A DNA stretch of 58,881 bases from Rikenellaceae bacterium (GCA_015060045.1 SUZH01000011.1:1-58881); one strand, 5' to 3'. Positions 42,413 through 52,486 are shown, counted from the stretch's first letter. A program made the numbers and translations. Notes: generated from the sequence alone by a model not told the origin.

Positions 42413-44228
42413 AGGCCGGATAGTAAATTTTCATATCCTTAATTCGTTTCAGCATCTCCGGACGGCGAATCGTATCCGTCAGGTAGAGCTCCTCCAAGAG
42501 GCTGGCGATGGGTAGCGCGACCGAAGCGCCGAAACCGCCATTCTCGACATAGACCGAGATGGCAATCTTCGGGTTGTCCTTCGGCGCGAACGAGAGGAAG
42601 GTCGAGTGGTCACGGCCGCGCGGATTCTGAGCCGTACCGGTCTTGCCGCAGACATCATACCCCTCGAGGCGTGCCTGCGTCGAGGTTCCGGCGACGTTGA
42701 CACCCTGCCACATACCCTCGACCACGGGCTCAAAATGTTTCGGATCGACCTTCGTGTATTGCTTCTCGTAGAAGCGACGATCGAGCGAATCGGTCCCCTC
42801 GACCGCCTTTACGATGTGGGGGATGTAGTAGTAGCCACGGTTGGCGATGATGGCACCCAGGTTGGCCATCTGCAGTGCCGTGCAACCCAACTCACCCTGG
42901 CCGATCGAGAGCGAAAGTACCGTGAGCGAATTCCACGAATTGCGATAGACACGGTCGTAGAATTCACGCGTGGGGACATAACCGCCATTCTCGTCCAAGA
43001 AATCGGAACCGAGCTCGCGCCCGAAGCCGAAGCTCTTCACGTAGTCGTACCACACTTCGTAGCCCTTCTTGACGCTGCCGTACTTCGGGTTGTCGATAAT
43101 ATCGCGGAAGACGTAGCAGAAGTAGGCGTTGCACGAGGTGGCGATGGCAAAGCGCAGGTCGGCCGGCGAAGCGTGGGCGTGACAGGCCACACCGCGGCCG
43201 ATCTTGTAACCGCCATGACAAGGGTGCAGATCCGAGGGTTTGAGCACCCCCTCCTGCAGACCGATCAAGCCCTGCACTAACTTAAAGGTCGAGCCCGGAG
43301 GATATTTGCCCTTCACGGCACGGTTGAACATCGGGTTTCGCTTGTTGTTCAGGTGGCGAATGTAGTTGTTACCGCGCTCACGGCCGACCAACTCCTCGGG
43401 GTCGAACGTGGGGGAGGAGACCATCATTAGGATCTCACCCGTCGAGGGCTCGATGGCCACGGCGGCACCTACCTTGCCCTCCATCAGCTCCTCGCCGAGA
43501 CGCTGTAGACGGGCGTCAATCGTGCTGGTGAGGTAGCGGCCCGACTCGGGCAACGAGTCGAACATGCCGTCCATGTACGACCCCTTGATCGCACCACGCG
43601 GGTCGCGCTCCATGATCTTGACGCCCTTCTTACCACGCAAATCCTCCTCGTAGGCCGACTCCAGGCCACCGATGCCGGCGTAGTCGCCCTTGCTGTATTC
43701 GGGGTGACGATCCAGGTAGCTTTGGCTCACCTCCGAGAGGTGGCCGAGCAGGTTACCGCCCACGTGGAGCGGATAGTGGCGCACGGTACGACTTACGGTG
43801 TAGAATCCACGGAAACCCTCGGCGTCCAGGCGCAATTTCTCCTCCTTCGAGACGTAGTTGGCCACGCGTTGCGGGGCACGCGGGTAGGCGCGAGCGTCAT
43901 TTAGGCGCTGCTTCAGACGGCGCGGCTGCATGTCGAGGATCTGACACAAACGCATCGTGTCGAAGCCCTCCTTGTCCATGTCGCGGTAGACCACCATCAG
44001 GTCGTAACACTCACGGCTCTGGGCCAGGTATTCGCCACGACGATCAAAGATCTCGCCACGCGGCGGATACTGCACATCGATGCGCATCACGTTGCGTGCG
44101 GCACCGCGCTTATATTCGGCATTGAAAAATTGGATGTAGGCGACCCTGCCGATCAGGATCACAAAGATCAATAGGACGAGTCCCTGCAGGGTACGCATCC
44201 TGAAAAAGCCTTCGGAACGATCGATCAT
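42402..44228 (-). CDS. mrdA: Penicillin-binding protein 2
   Basis: The 608-residue product has one N-terminal membrane helix (about 12-32), a PBP dimerisation domain and a transpeptidase domain with PPGSTFKLVQ (Ser near 313), the SxN motif SCNAY and KTGTAQ (near 529). It crosslinks elongation-phase peptidoglycan as the partner of RodA. Its start overlaps the mreD stop by 4 bp, a sign of translational coupling. Confidence 0.97.
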   Translation of the reverse strand: MIDRSEGFFRMRTLQGLVLLIFVILIGRVAYIQFFNAEYKRGAARNVMRIDVQYPPRGEIFDRRGEYLAQSRECYDLMVVYRDMDKEGFDTMRLCQILDMQPRRLKQRLNDARAYPRAPQRVANYVSKEEKLRLDAEGFRGFYTVSRTVRHYPLHVGGNLLGHLSEVSQSYLDRHPEYSKGDYAGIGGLESAYEEDLRGKKGVKIMERDPRGAIKGSYMDGMFDSLPESGRYLTSTIDARLQRLGEELMEGKVGAAVAIEPSTGEILMMVSSPTFDPEELVGRERGNNYIRHLNNKRNPMFNRAVKGKYPPGSTFKLVQGLIGLQEGVLKPSDLHPCHGGYKIGRGVACHAHASPADLRFAIATSCNAYFCYVFRDIIDNPKYGSVKKGYEVWYDYVKSFGFGRELGSDFLDENGGYVPTREFYDRVYRNSWNSLTVLSLSIGQGELGCTALQMANLGAIIANRGYYYIPHIVKAVEGTDSLDRRFYEKQYTKVDPKHFEPVVEGMWQGVNVAGTSTQARLEGYDVCGKTGTAQNPRGRDHSTFLSFAPKDNPKIAISVYVENGGFGASVALPIASLLEELYLTDTIRRPEMLKRIKDMKIYYPAYDK

Positions 44229-44743
44229 GCGCGGGCAGAGATTTTAGCGGTGAAGAGACGTCCGGTCAGCCATACGAGCAGAATCGTGGCACCACTGCTC
44301 AAGACGATGCGTAGAAGGGTGCGCAGGATGTGCCCCCACGAAAGGGCCTCCAGCGTAAAGAATACGGTGTGGTGCAGCACGACCATCACCACCAAATAGC
44401 TCCAAAAGAGGGCCGAACCCATGCGCTCGGGGCTTGGCACGCCATCCTCGCGTAACTCCTCATGCGGCGAAACGAGGCGAATGATACTCGGACGCAGGAA
44501 GGCGATCAGAAGCGAGGCGATTGTGTTGATGCCGGCTACACCCATCGTTATATCCATCAGTACGCCCATCGCCAGACCGCATGCGAGCATGACGATCGGC
44601 TGCGTATCGAGACGCAACAAGACGAGAAAGGCCACGTAGATCAGCGGACAGAGGAAACTTCCGGCTATGAGGTTGTTGAGCAGGAAGATCTGTGTCAGTG
44701 ACAAGATGACGAAGAGTAATATATAGGCGGGAACGTGGTGCAT
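44225..44743 (-). CDS. mreD: Rod-shape protein MreD
   Basis: The 172-residue inner-membrane protein has five to six hydrophobic segments. Sequence is weakly conserved in this family, so the call rests on length, topology and position between mreC and mrdA. It is 3 bp behind mreC. Confidence 0.9.
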   Translation of the reverse strand: MHHVPAYILLFVILSLTQIFLLNNLIAGSFLCPLIYVAFLVLLRLDTQPIVMLACGLAMGVLMDITMGVAGINTIASLLIAFLRPSIIRLVSPHEELREDGVPSPERMGSALFWSYLVVMVVLHHTVFFTLEALSWGHILRTLLRIVLSSGATILLVWLTGRLFTAKISARA

Positions 44744-44746
44744 GGG

Positions 44747-45598
44747 TTAATTCATTTCGAGGTTCTTGATCACTTCACTCTGTTGCAGCTCGCTGACCTC
44801 CTGCTGGTCGAGGTTTTCGATGACGATCAGGTTGTCCATCGCCGAGAGGTCGGCAGCCAGGCGGACGCGCACGGTATAGGTCGTACCCACCTCATCCAGC
44901 ATGGCACTTTCGACCGTACCGATGAGGAATCCGGCCGGGAAGTAGCTCTCAAAACCGGTCGAGAGAATCTTCTGCCCGGGCTGCGGGTCGGCATATTTCG
45001 ACAATCCTTCGAGGATGACGAAGTGCGGATTCTTTCCATCCCAGCGGATTGCACCCTGGTAGTTGGTCCCTTCGGGGGTACCGCTACCGCGGAAGACGGG
45101 GTTGAGGATCGAGACCGCCACGGCATAGTGCTCCGTATAGTCCACCGTGTAACCGGCAATGGCACCATCGGGGGTAACGAGACCCATCCCGTTCGTCACG
45201 CCGTCACCACCACCGCGGTTGATCGTGATGTAGTTGTGGGCGCGACCCACCGTGTTGCTCACGACAACCGCCTCGGTCATGCGGAACTTCGACTCGCCCA
45301 GCGCGCGCAGCTCTACCTTCAGACTACCCTCGGCGTCGGCTTCGCGATAGCGGGCCAACTCCTCCTCCAGGATAGCGATGCGGGAGGTGAGGGCTCGATT
45401 CTCACGTCCCAGACGGAAGAAGTTGCCGATGTCGGTCACCACCTTGTTCAGTCCGCCCACCATGCTGTTCGTGCGCGCCAGCAGACGTGCCTCGGTGTAG
45501 GCCGTGGCACGGGCATAGTAACTCACGGCGGCCAGCTCTAGTAAGACAAAGAGCACCACCACGTAGATACTGCGGATGAATTCGACTAATCGGCGCAT
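44747..45598 (-). CDS. mreC: Rod-shape protein MreC
   Basis: The 283-residue product has an N-terminal membrane helix (about 8-30), a coiled coil (LGRENRALTSRIAILEEELA, about 60-85) and the periplasmic beta domain with ITINRGGGDGVTNGMGLVTPDG. MreC links MreB to the PBP2/RodA enzymes. Confidence 0.95.
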   Translation of the reverse strand: MRRLVEFIRSIYVVVLFVLLELAAVSYYARATAYTEARLLARTNSMVGGLNKVVTDIGNFFRLGRENRALTSRIAILEEELARYREADAEGSLKVELRALGESKFRMTEAVVVSNTVGRAHNYITINRGGGDGVTNGMGLVTPDGAIAGYTVDYTEHYAVAVSILNPVFRGSGTPEGTNYQGAIRWDGKNPHFVILEGLSKYADPQPGQKILSTGFESYFPAGFLIGTVESAMLDEVGTTYTVRVRLAADLSAMDNLIVIENLDQQEVSELQQSEVIKNLEMN

Positions 45599-45649
45599 AA
45601 TTCAGATAAGAATTGCGAGCCGCAAGACCCGCAATTCGTTTATCGGTTG

Positions 45650-46672
45650 TTAACCCTTGATCAGGAACGAGAAGTTGTTCATGTTCTTCAGGGCGATACC
45701 CGTACCGCGAACGATGGCGCGCAACGGATCCTCGGCGATGTGTACCGGAATGCCCGTCTTCTCGTGCAGGCGGCGATCCAGTCCCTTGATCAGGGCGCCA
45801 CCACCGGCCAGGTAGATACCGTTCTTCACGATATCGGTGTACAATTCGGGCGGCATCGACTCAAGCACCTTCATCAGCGCATCGTCGAGCTTCACGAGCG
45901 ACTTATCGAGCGCGTAGGCGATCTCGCTGTACGAGAGCGATACGGTCTGTGGCAGGGCCGTCAGCATGTTGGGCGCCGTGACTACGAAATCCTCGGGCTC
46001 CTCCTCCAAGTCGGGCAGGGCTGCACCGATGGCCTTCTTGATGGCCTCGGCCGTACGCTCACCGATGCGGATGTTGTGCTGCTGACGCACGTAGGCCTGA
46101 ATGTCGGCCGTGAATACGTCACCGGCAACGTCGATTGACTCCGAGCAAACGATACCACCCAGCGAGATGCAGGCGATCTCCGACGTACCGCCACCGATGT
46201 CGATGATCAGGTTACCCTCGGGAGCCTCGACGTCGATACCGGCACCCAGCGCAGCAGCCATCGGCTCGTAGATCATGAAGACCTCACGACCACCGGCGCG
46301 CTCGGCCGAGTCGCGTACGGCACGAATCTCTACGTTGGTCGAACCCGACGGAATGCAGATTACCATGCGCAGCGAAGGCGAGAACAACGAGCCCGAAGTC
46401 TTGACCATCTTGATCATGCTGCGCAGCATCAGCTCCGTAGCGTTGAAATCTGCGATCACGCCACTCTTGAGCGGACGGATCGTCTTGATGCCCGGGTTCG
46501 TACGCTCGTGCATCTGCTGTGCCTTCTTACCTACGGCCTTCAGGTTGCCCGTGTGAGCGTCAACGGCAACGATCGACGGCTCGTCTACGACCACCTGACC
46601 GTTGTGAATGATAAGCGTATTGGCCGTTCCGAGGTCAATCGCTAACTCTTGAGTTAAAGAAAAAAGTCCCAT
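45650..46672 (-). CDS. mreB: Rod-shape actin MreB
   Basis: The 340-residue product is an actin-fold ATPase with the phosphate-1 motif AIDLGTANTLI, IDIGGGTSEIA, and GIYLAGGGALIKGLD. Its filaments under the membrane guide side-wall synthesis. It is first in the mreB-mreC-mreD-mrdA-rodA operon, with a leader of about 90 nt. Confidence 0.98.
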   Translation of the reverse strand: MGLFSLTQELAIDLGTANTLIIHNGQVVVDEPSIVAVDAHTGNLKAVGKKAQQMHERTNPGIKTIRPLKSGVIADFNATELMLRSMIKMVKTSGSLFSPSLRMVICIPSGSTNVEIRAVRDSAERAGGREVFMIYEPMAAALGAGIDVEAPEGNLIIDIGGGTSEIACISLGGIVCSESIDVAGDVFTADIQAYVRQQHNIRIGERTAEAIKKAIGAALPDLEEEPEDFVVTAPNMLTALPQTVSLSYSEIAYALDKSLVKLDDALMKVLESMPPELYTDIVKNGIYLAGGGALIKGLDRRLHEKTGIPVHIAEDPLRAIVRGTGIALKNMNNFSFLIKG

Positions 46673-46767
46673 ATCGTGTGTTATTTATTTGCTATATAAT
46701 GAGCTGACTTATAGTTAAATACTCCCCGAACCGGCAGTATTGTGCAAGATAAGTCAATACAACATGA

Positions 46768-46775
46768 CAAAGGTA
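46768..46775 (-). promoter_or_regulatory. mreB operon promoter -7 box
   Basis: TACCTTTG on the minus strand, 95 nt before the mreB start; no clear -33 element. Confidence 0.45.
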
Positions 46776-46885
46776 GTAAAAATCGAGCGATCTTTTGGAA
46801 ATTTTTGGGGCAATTTTTTTAGTTTTTTTCGGCTCAACAAAGTACTCCGTAAGTTGGCTTCCTGTTCGATTCCTGATTTTTGTCC

Positions 46886-46923
46886 ATAAAAAAACGACCA
46901 TTCATTTGAATGGTCGTTTTTTT
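46886..46923. terminator. Terminator of the skp/bamA operon
   Basis: AAAACGACCATTCA and TGAATGGTCGTTTT (46891-46920) make a 14-bp perfect stem with A and T runs on both sides. Confidence 0.92.
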
Positions 46924-46939
46924 ACTGATTGTTAAAGGT

Positions 46940-47461
46940 TTAGTTGGCGGCAGCCTCCGTGATGCCCAGCTCCTTCTTTACGAGCGGCGTGATGTCGATC
47001 ATCGTAGCCTCGTCGAAGTAAACCAGTGAACCGGTCTCGAAGATAGCCGTGAAGCCATTGGCCTTGCTGACCGTTTGGATGGCATTCTGAGCCTTCTCGA
47101 TGATCGGGGTCATCAGATCCTGCTCCTGCTTGGCCAGGTCCTGCTGAGCCATCTGCTGCATCTCTGCACCGCGCTGACGCAGGTCGTTCAGCTCCTTCTC
47201 CTTGATCTGACGAGCAGCATCCGAGAGGGTGTTCAGATTCTTCTGGAAATCCTGCAGCTTGTTGTTGAACTCGACGTTGATCGTCTCGAGGTTCTCCTCC
47301 CAATCCTTGGCTACGGCCTGCAACTTCGTCTGCATCTCGGTCGTCTCGGGCATAGCGAGCATTACCTCCTGCGAGTTGATACGACCGAATTTCTGCGCGA
47401 AGAGCGTCGAGCAGCTCAGCATCATAGCGACCACGAGGGCCAGTTTGAGTACGTTTTTCAT
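46940..47461 (-). CDS. Skp/OmpH family periplasmic chaperone (second copy)
   Basis: The 173-residue product has a signal peptide (1-22, ending LFAQ) and the long helical arms of Skp/OmpH (KLQAVAKDWEENLETIN, LSDAARQIKEKELNDL). It should hold unfolded outer-membrane proteins on the way to BamA. It is the downstream member of a tandem Skp pair behind bamA. Confidence 0.93.
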   Translation of the reverse strand: MKNVLKLALVVAMMLSCSTLFAQKFGRINSQEVMLAMPETTEMQTKLQAVAKDWEENLETINVEFNNKLQDFQKNLNTLSDAARQIKEKELNDLRQRGAEMQQMAQQDLAKQEQDLMTPIIEKAQNAIQTVSKANGFTAIFETGSLVYFDEATMIDITPLVKKELGITEAAAN

Positions 47462-47500
47462 GTTTTTGTGTTTCAGTTAATTATTGATGAATTTTATGAT

Positions 47501-48004
47501 TTATTTCAGGGTTGCAATTACCTCATCGGTACGCTCCACCGAGGGGGCATTGTAGAGCAGCGTGGGGTTGTTCGACGAGTCGATTACCACCTCGGCACCC
47601 ACCTGCTTGGCGTAGGCCTCAATGGCGGCGAAAACCTTCTCCTGGATCGGCTTGATCTTCTCGATGCGCTGCTTCATGAGCGTACCCTCCTGGCCGAAGA
47701 GCTCCTCCTGATACTTGGTGGCCTGCTGCTCCTTCTCGAGGATTACCGTCTCCCACTGCTGGCGCGTGGACTCCGAGAGCGAAGCGCGCTGCTGCTGGTA
47801 GTTGTTGTAGAGTTGCTCCACCTCCTCAAACTTGGTATCGACCCACTCCTGGTAGTTCTTGGCGAGTTTATCCAGCTCCTCGATCGCGGTGTTGTAGGCT
47901 GCGATCGACTTAAAGATCTTTTCGCTGTTGACGACGATGTAGTTTTGTGCCATGGCGGCTGCGCCCATCAGCACCAGCGCCATCGTAAATACCATCTTTT
48001 TCAT
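47501..48004 (-). CDS. Skp/OmpH family periplasmic chaperone (first copy)
   Basis: The 167-residue product has a signal peptide (1-19, ending AMAQ), NYIVVNSEKIFKSI, and a Gln/Glu-rich helical hairpin (EVEQLYNNYQQQRASLSEST). It is a paralogue of the next gene, 39 bp apart. Both follow bamA, as is common in Bacteroidetes. Confidence 0.93.
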   Translation of the reverse strand: MKKMVFTMALVLMGAAAMAQNYIVVNSEKIFKSIAAYNTAIEELDKLAKNYQEWVDTKFEEVEQLYNNYQQQRASLSESTRQQWETVILEKEQQATKYQEELFGQEGTLMKQRIEKIKPIQEKVFAAIEAYAKQVGAEVVIDSSNNPTLLYNAPSVERTDEVIATLK

Positions 48005-48132
48005 CCCATTTCAGTTTTTAAGGTTCATACATCTGCGTTCTGTCGGCAGCAAGAAGCATACCTATATAGATAACGCGCGTAAGGTTGTTTTATTGTGTTG
48101 TTTCACTTTACTACAACACGCAGTTCCAAATC

Positions 48133-48160
48133 TTTAATTCTTAATTCTAAATTTTGAATT
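48133..48160. repeat. Period-7 AT-rich tract behind bamA
   Basis: On the minus strand AATTCAA, AATTTAG, AATTAAG, AATTAAA follow in 7-nt steps just behind the bamA stop. No hairpin follows here, so the skp genes may be read from the same transcript. Confidence 0.55.
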
Positions 48161-48165
48161 GTTCG

Positions 48166-50715
48166 TTAGAACTGCTGACCCATCACGAAGTGGAACTGCG
48201 AGCCACTCTTCTCGGTCGAGCCTGCCGGGGGATCGAAGCCGTAACCCCAGTCGATACCGAGCATACCCACGACGGGGAGGTAGAGGCGTACACCCACACC
48301 GGCCGAACGCTTGATCTTGAAGGGCGAGAAGTTCTTCCACGAGCTGAAGGCGTTACCACCCTCGGCAAATGCCAACACGTAGATCTGCGACGAAGGCTTC
48401 AGGATCACGGGGTAGCGTAACTCGGCCGTATATTTGTTGTAGGCCACTGAGTAGTACTCATTCACCGGATCAAGCGCACCATCCTCGTAACCACGCATCG
48501 AGATGATGTCGATACCGTAGATGTTGTAACCCGACATACCGTCACCACCCACCTCGAAGCGCTCGAAGGGCGATACCTTATACTTGTTGTAGTTGCCCAG
48601 GTAGCCCATCTCGGCCTTGAGCATCAGGACGAGCTTCTGGTTGCTGGTCAGTGCCTGGAACCATTGGCCCTTAAGCTGCCACTTGTGGAACTCGATCCAG
48701 CGGTAACGCTCCTGATCGCTCATCGTGGGATCCGAGTAGTCTTTGCCATCCCAAGCCGAGTAGGGAGGCGTGATCTGCAGCGAGAGGCTGATGTCCGAAC
48801 CACGACGCGGATAGATCGGCTGATCTACCGAGTTGCGGTTGAATACAAACTTGAGCGAGAAGAGGTTGGCGGTACCGTTGTTCATGATAAACGAACCCCA
48901 ATTCTTCAGGTCATAGCGCTCGAAGCTGGCCTCGCCGTAGAAGGTGAAGTAGGGGTCGGGCCAATTCAGGCGCTTACCCAGGCCGATGGCGGCACCATAG
49001 GTGCGGAAGTGCATCGTCGAGGTTTGCCATACGTAGTAGGCGTTGTTCTGCTCCGATGCGTGCACAGAAACCGTGAACGAATTGGGCTTCTTGCCACCCA
49101 GCCACGGATCGGTGAAGGAGAGGGCGAGGGCCTTGTAGTAGGTACCGTTCGTCTGTCCATTGATCGAAAGACGCTGGTTCTGTCCCATCGGGTAGGGGCG
49201 CCAAGCACCCTTCTTGAAGGCATTCTTGATCGAGAGGTTGTTGAACGTAACACCAATCGAACCTACGAAGGTACCCGATCCCCAACCACCGGCGATGTTG
49301 AACTGATCCGAAGCCTGCTCCTCCAGCGGCCAATTGACATCCACCAGCTCGTTCGATACGGGCTTGATGTCGGGCATGATCGCCTCGGGGTTGAAGTGGC
49401 CCATCGAACCGAGCATACGGATCGTCTGCATGAGCATCGAACGGTCGTACAACTCACCCGGACGGGTGTAGAGCTCGCGGCGGATTACCTCGTCGTCTAC
49501 GCGGACGTTACCCGTGATACCCACCTCGTTGATCGTGAACTGCTTACCCTCGAAGATCTTGAGCTCCAGGTCGATCGAGTCGGCGCCGATGATCGTCTCC
49601 GTAGGCTCGATCTGCGACATGAGGTAACCGCTGTTCTGGTAGAGCGACTTCACGGACATATCCTCGGGGTTCTCCTCGCGGCCGATACCGAGGCGCTTGT
49701 GCATCGACTTCTTGTCGTAGGTGTCACCCTTCTTTACGGCGAACATGTTCTGCAGCTGTTCGGTCGAATAGACCGAGTTGCCGACCCAGGCGATGTCGCG
49801 GATGTAGTATTTGTTGCCCTCGGCTACCTTCAGGTCGATAGCCAGACGGTTGGGCTCATATTCGTAGATCGAATCGCTCAGGATGTGGGCGTTGCGGTAA
49901 CCCTTCGAGTTGTAGAAGTCGATCAAGAGATCCTTATCCTCGTCGTACTCCTTATCCTTAAGGCGGGTGCTCTTAAAGAAGTTGATCGATTTCTGGTGGG
50001 TCTTCTTGAAGGTGCGGCGCAGACGCTTGTCGTCAAATACCGAGTTGCCGTCGAAATTGATTCGGCCGATCTTTACGCGCTCGCCACGGTCGATCTCAAA
50101 GATCACGTTGGCATATTGGTCGCGGACTGAATCCTGCTCGATGCGGTAGTTGACCTTGGCGTTACGGAAACCCTTCTCCTTCCAGTACTCTTTGATCAGC
50201 TTGACGTTCTTATCCAGCACATAATCCGACAACTCGCTGTTGCGACGCAACTGGAGCTTCTCCATGATGTCCTTCTTCTTGCCGGTCGAGATGCCCTCGA
50301 ACTCCCAGTTGAAGACGCGGGGACGCTCCTTGAGGAATACCTCCAAATCGAGGCTGTCGCCCTCGATCTCGGCACCCACCTTGACGTCGGCAAAGTAACG
50401 CTGGCTCCACAGGCGCGTGATGACGTTCGAGATGAAGTTGCTGGGCAGCAGGATCGAATCACCATCGACCAGACCGGCCGAGGCCTTCACCAAATCGGGA
50501 TCCAGGTGCTCCAAGCCACGAACATTGACCTTGCGGATGTAGTATTGCTGCTGCTTGCCGCCCGTGGATTGGAACATGGGGGCATTTTCATCGAAATATT
50601 TCTCGACCTTTACCGAGTCCGCCTCCTTTTCCGAAGCGGTCTCCTGGGCCGAGAGGGGCAGTGCAAGCGTACAAAGTAGCGCTGTGAGTGCCGTTATCTT
50701 GCGTAAATAGCTCAT
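48166..50715 (-). CDS. bamA: Outer-membrane assembly factor BamA
   Basis: The 849-residue product has a signal peptide (1-23), five POTRA-like repeats (about 55-440; e.g. VNVRGLEHLDPDLVKASAGL and INFDGNSVFDDKRLRR) and a 16-strand Omp85 barrel ending HFVMGQQF. It inserts beta-barrel proteins into the outer membrane. It lies between uppS and the two skp genes in one minus-strand unit. Confidence 0.96.
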   Translation of the reverse strand: MSYLRKITALTALLCTLALPLSAQETASEKEADSVKVEKYFDENAPMFQSTGGKQQQYYIRKVNVRGLEHLDPDLVKASAGLVDGDSILLPSNFISNVITRLWSQRYFADVKVGAEIEGDSLDLEVFLKERPRVFNWEFEGISTGKKKDIMEKLQLRRNSELSDYVLDKNVKLIKEYWKEKGFRNAKVNYRIEQDSVRDQYANVIFEIDRGERVKIGRINFDGNSVFDDKRLRRTFKKTHQKSINFFKSTRLKDKEYDEDKDLLIDFYNSKGYRNAHILSDSIYEYEPNRLAIDLKVAEGNKYYIRDIAWVGNSVYSTEQLQNMFAVKKGDTYDKKSMHKRLGIGREENPEDMSVKSLYQNSGYLMSQIEPTETIIGADSIDLELKIFEGKQFTINEVGITGNVRVDDEVIRRELYTRPGELYDRSMLMQTIRMLGSMGHFNPEAIMPDIKPVSNELVDVNWPLEEQASDQFNIAGGWGSGTFVGSIGVTFNNLSIKNAFKKGAWRPYPMGQNQRLSINGQTNGTYYKALALSFTDPWLGGKKPNSFTVSVHASEQNNAYYVWQTSTMHFRTYGAAIGLGKRLNWPDPYFTFYGEASFERYDLKNWGSFIMNNGTANLFSLKFVFNRNSVDQPIYPRRGSDISLSLQITPPYSAWDGKDYSDPTMSDQERYRWIEFHKWQLKGQWFQALTSNQKLVLMLKAEMGYLGNYNKYKVSPFERFEVGGDGMSGYNIYGIDIISMRGYEDGALDPVNEYYSVAYNKYTAELRYPVILKPSSQIYVLAFAEGGNAFSSWKNFSPFKIKRSAGVGVRLYLPVVGMLGIDWGYGFDPPAGSTEKSGSQFHFVMGQQF

Positions 50716-50758
50716 GTAGTTGAATTAACTGCTTTCTTCTTAACTAATCTCGGGCGGA

Positions 50759-51472
50759 TTACTTCACCAACCCGTAGCGGCGGTCGCGTGAGGCATATAC
50801 CTCCAGGGCACGTGCAAACTCCTCCTCCGTAAAGTCGGGCCACAGCACCTCGGGGAAGTAGAGCTCGGCATACGAGGATTGCCACAAGAGGAAGTTGCTC
50901 AATCGCTGCTCGCCGCTGGTGCGGATCACCAGGTCGGGGTCGGGCATGAAGCCCGTATCGAGGTGCGAGGAGATCAACTGCTCGTCAATGGCCTCGGGTG
51001 CCAACTCACCCTGCTGTACCTTGCGGGCCAAACACTGCATCGTGCGACGCAACTCGTCGCGCGAGGAGTAGTTCAGTGCCAATGCTACCACCAAGCGATC
51101 GCCCTCGGCCGTCTGCTCCTCGATCTGGTTCAGGTAGTACTGCACCCGCTCCGAGAAACGACTGCGCTCACCGATCGTGCGTACACGAACACCCTGCTTC
51201 TTCAGCTCGGGCGCTTCCGAAACGACACTCTTGCACAACAACTCCATCAAGGCGTTTACCTCGGCCTCGGGACGTCCCCAATTTTCGGTCGAGAAGGCGT
51301 AGAAGGTGAGGTAGCGCACCCCATGCTTGACGGCTGCACGCAACGTTTGACGGATCGTCTCGACGCCGGCAATATGCCCCTCGGTACGCTCCTTCCCGCG
51401 CTGCTTGGCCCAACGGCCATTTCCGTCCATGATGATGGCGACGTGTTGTGGTATCGGTTTTGCGATGCTCAT
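50759..51472 (-). CDS. uppS: Isoprenyl transferase (undecaprenyl diphosphate synthase)
   Basis: The 237-residue product carries the cis-prenyltransferase motifs HVAIIMDGNGRWAKQRG (with the catalytic Asp), FYAFSTENWGRPEAEV, VALNYSSRDEL and DLVIRTSGEQRLSNFLLWQ. It makes the C55 lipid carrier for peptidoglycan and surface glycans. I chose ATG 51472 since an in-frame ATG at 51484 lies at or before the likely transcription start. bamA follows after 43 bp. Confidence 0.95.
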   Translation of the reverse strand: MSIAKPIPQHVAIIMDGNGRWAKQRGKERTEGHIAGVETIRQTLRAAVKHGVRYLTFYAFSTENWGRPEAEVNALMELLCKSVVSEAPELKKQGVRVRTIGERSRFSERVQYYLNQIEEQTAEGDRLVVALALNYSSRDELRRTMQCLARKVQQGELAPEAIDEQLISSHLDTGFMPDPDLVIRTSGEQRLSNFLLWQSSYAELYFPEVLWPDFTEEEFARALEVYASRDRRYGLVK

Positions 51473-51481
51473 AATAGGGTG

Positions 51482-51489
51482 CAAATATA
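51482..51489 (-). promoter_or_regulatory. uppS promoter -7 box
   Basis: TATATTTG on the minus strand predicts a start near 51476, four or so bases before the uppS ATG. Confidence 0.5.
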
Positions 51490-51556
51490 GGTATAAAAAA
51501 TGAAATACAGCCTATTTCGAGGGGTAAGTTTCTCGAAAAAAGGTCTGAATGGGGTT

Positions 51557-52435
51557 TTAACTGCGAATGTCAATTCCCCACATCATCTTATTGCGTAACG
51601 TGTCGTAAAACGAGATATTGTGTGGCGCGGCCAGAAAAATCGACTTTGAGGCCTTGCGCAGCGTGAATTCGCAGTGGCTCGGCACGGCATAAGAGCGGTT
51701 GTCGAGTGTGAGAAAGGCCTCCGAGCGACGCGTCTGTACCCGCAGCCGAATCGTGCTCGAATCGGGGATGACGACGGGGCGCATCGTGAGGTTGTGCGGC
51801 GCGATGGGTGTGATGACAAAGCAGGCGCACGAGGGTGCTACAACCGGACCTCCGGCACTGAGCGAGTAGGCGGTCGAACCGGTCGGAGTTGAGACGATCA
51901 CGCCGTCGCCGTGGCAGGTGGCGACCATCTGCTCATCGACGTAGATCTCCACGGAGAGCATGCCGGCACCGTTTCTCTGGATGGAAAACTCATTGAGTGC
52001 CAGCGGACTGTCGCCGTTGGTCGGCAGATCGCTCCCAACCTCGATCAGCGAGCGCTCCTCGAAGCGTAATGTCCCCTGCTCGATCGCCTCAAAGAGACGC
52101 TTGAGTCCTTGGCGCGAGTCGCTCGTGAGGAATCCCAGGTGGCCGGCGTTGATACCCACGACGGGAATGGCGGCGTCCCCCAGGCGGTGTACTCCCTCGA
52201 GCAGCGTGCCGTCGCCTCCGTAGCAGACCAGGACGGCCTCCCCGTTCGGTGGACAGATCGTGGCACCATATTGGCACGACGCAGGGATCGACCAGCCGAT
52301 CTGCTCCTCCAATATGGCGGCAAACTCCTCGTTTACAGCCCATTCTCCGTTAAATTCGGTGATGGCTGCGCGCAGTGCATTCAACTCTTCAGCCTGAAAA
52401 GCGAGCCCTCGACGGGAAAAAAGTATGATTTTCAT
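51557..52435 (-). CDS. nadK: NAD kinase
   Basis: The 292-residue product has the NAD-kinase motifs VCYGGDGTLLEGVHR, VGINAGHLGFLTS, and VSTPTGSTAYSLSAGGPVV. It makes NADP from NAD in the cytoplasm. It is divergent from pdxJ; its -7 box is TATATTTG at 52478-52471. Confidence 0.96.
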   Translation of the reverse strand: MKIILFSRRGLAFQAEELNALRAAITEFNGEWAVNEEFAAILEEQIGWSIPASCQYGATICPPNGEAVLVCYGGDGTLLEGVHRLGDAAIPVVGINAGHLGFLTSDSRQGLKRLFEAIEQGTLRFEERSLIEVGSDLPTNGDSPLALNEFSIQRNGAGMLSVEIYVDEQMVATCHGDGVIVSTPTGSTAYSLSAGGPVVAPSCACFVITPIAPHNLTMRPVVIPDSSTIRLRVQTRRSEAFLTLDNRSYAVPSHCEFTLRKASKSIFLAAPHNISFYDTLRNKMMWGIDIRS

Positions 52436-52470
52436 CCGTTAGAAACAAAAAAATGAGTAACTTTACCCTG

Positions 52471-52478
52471 CAAATATA
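52471..52478 (-). promoter_or_regulatory. nadK promoter -7 box
   Basis: TATATTTG on the minus strand, 35 nt before nadK, in the 51-bp gap shared with divergent pdxJ. On the plus strand TAACTTTA (52458-52465) could serve pdxJ. Confidence 0.5.
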
Positions 52479-52486
52479 ACGAAATT

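Noticed and set aside
48664..50130. Open frame of 488 codons opposite bamA
   Set aside because: Antisense shadow; the bamA frame has clear POTRA and barrel sequence across the same DNA.
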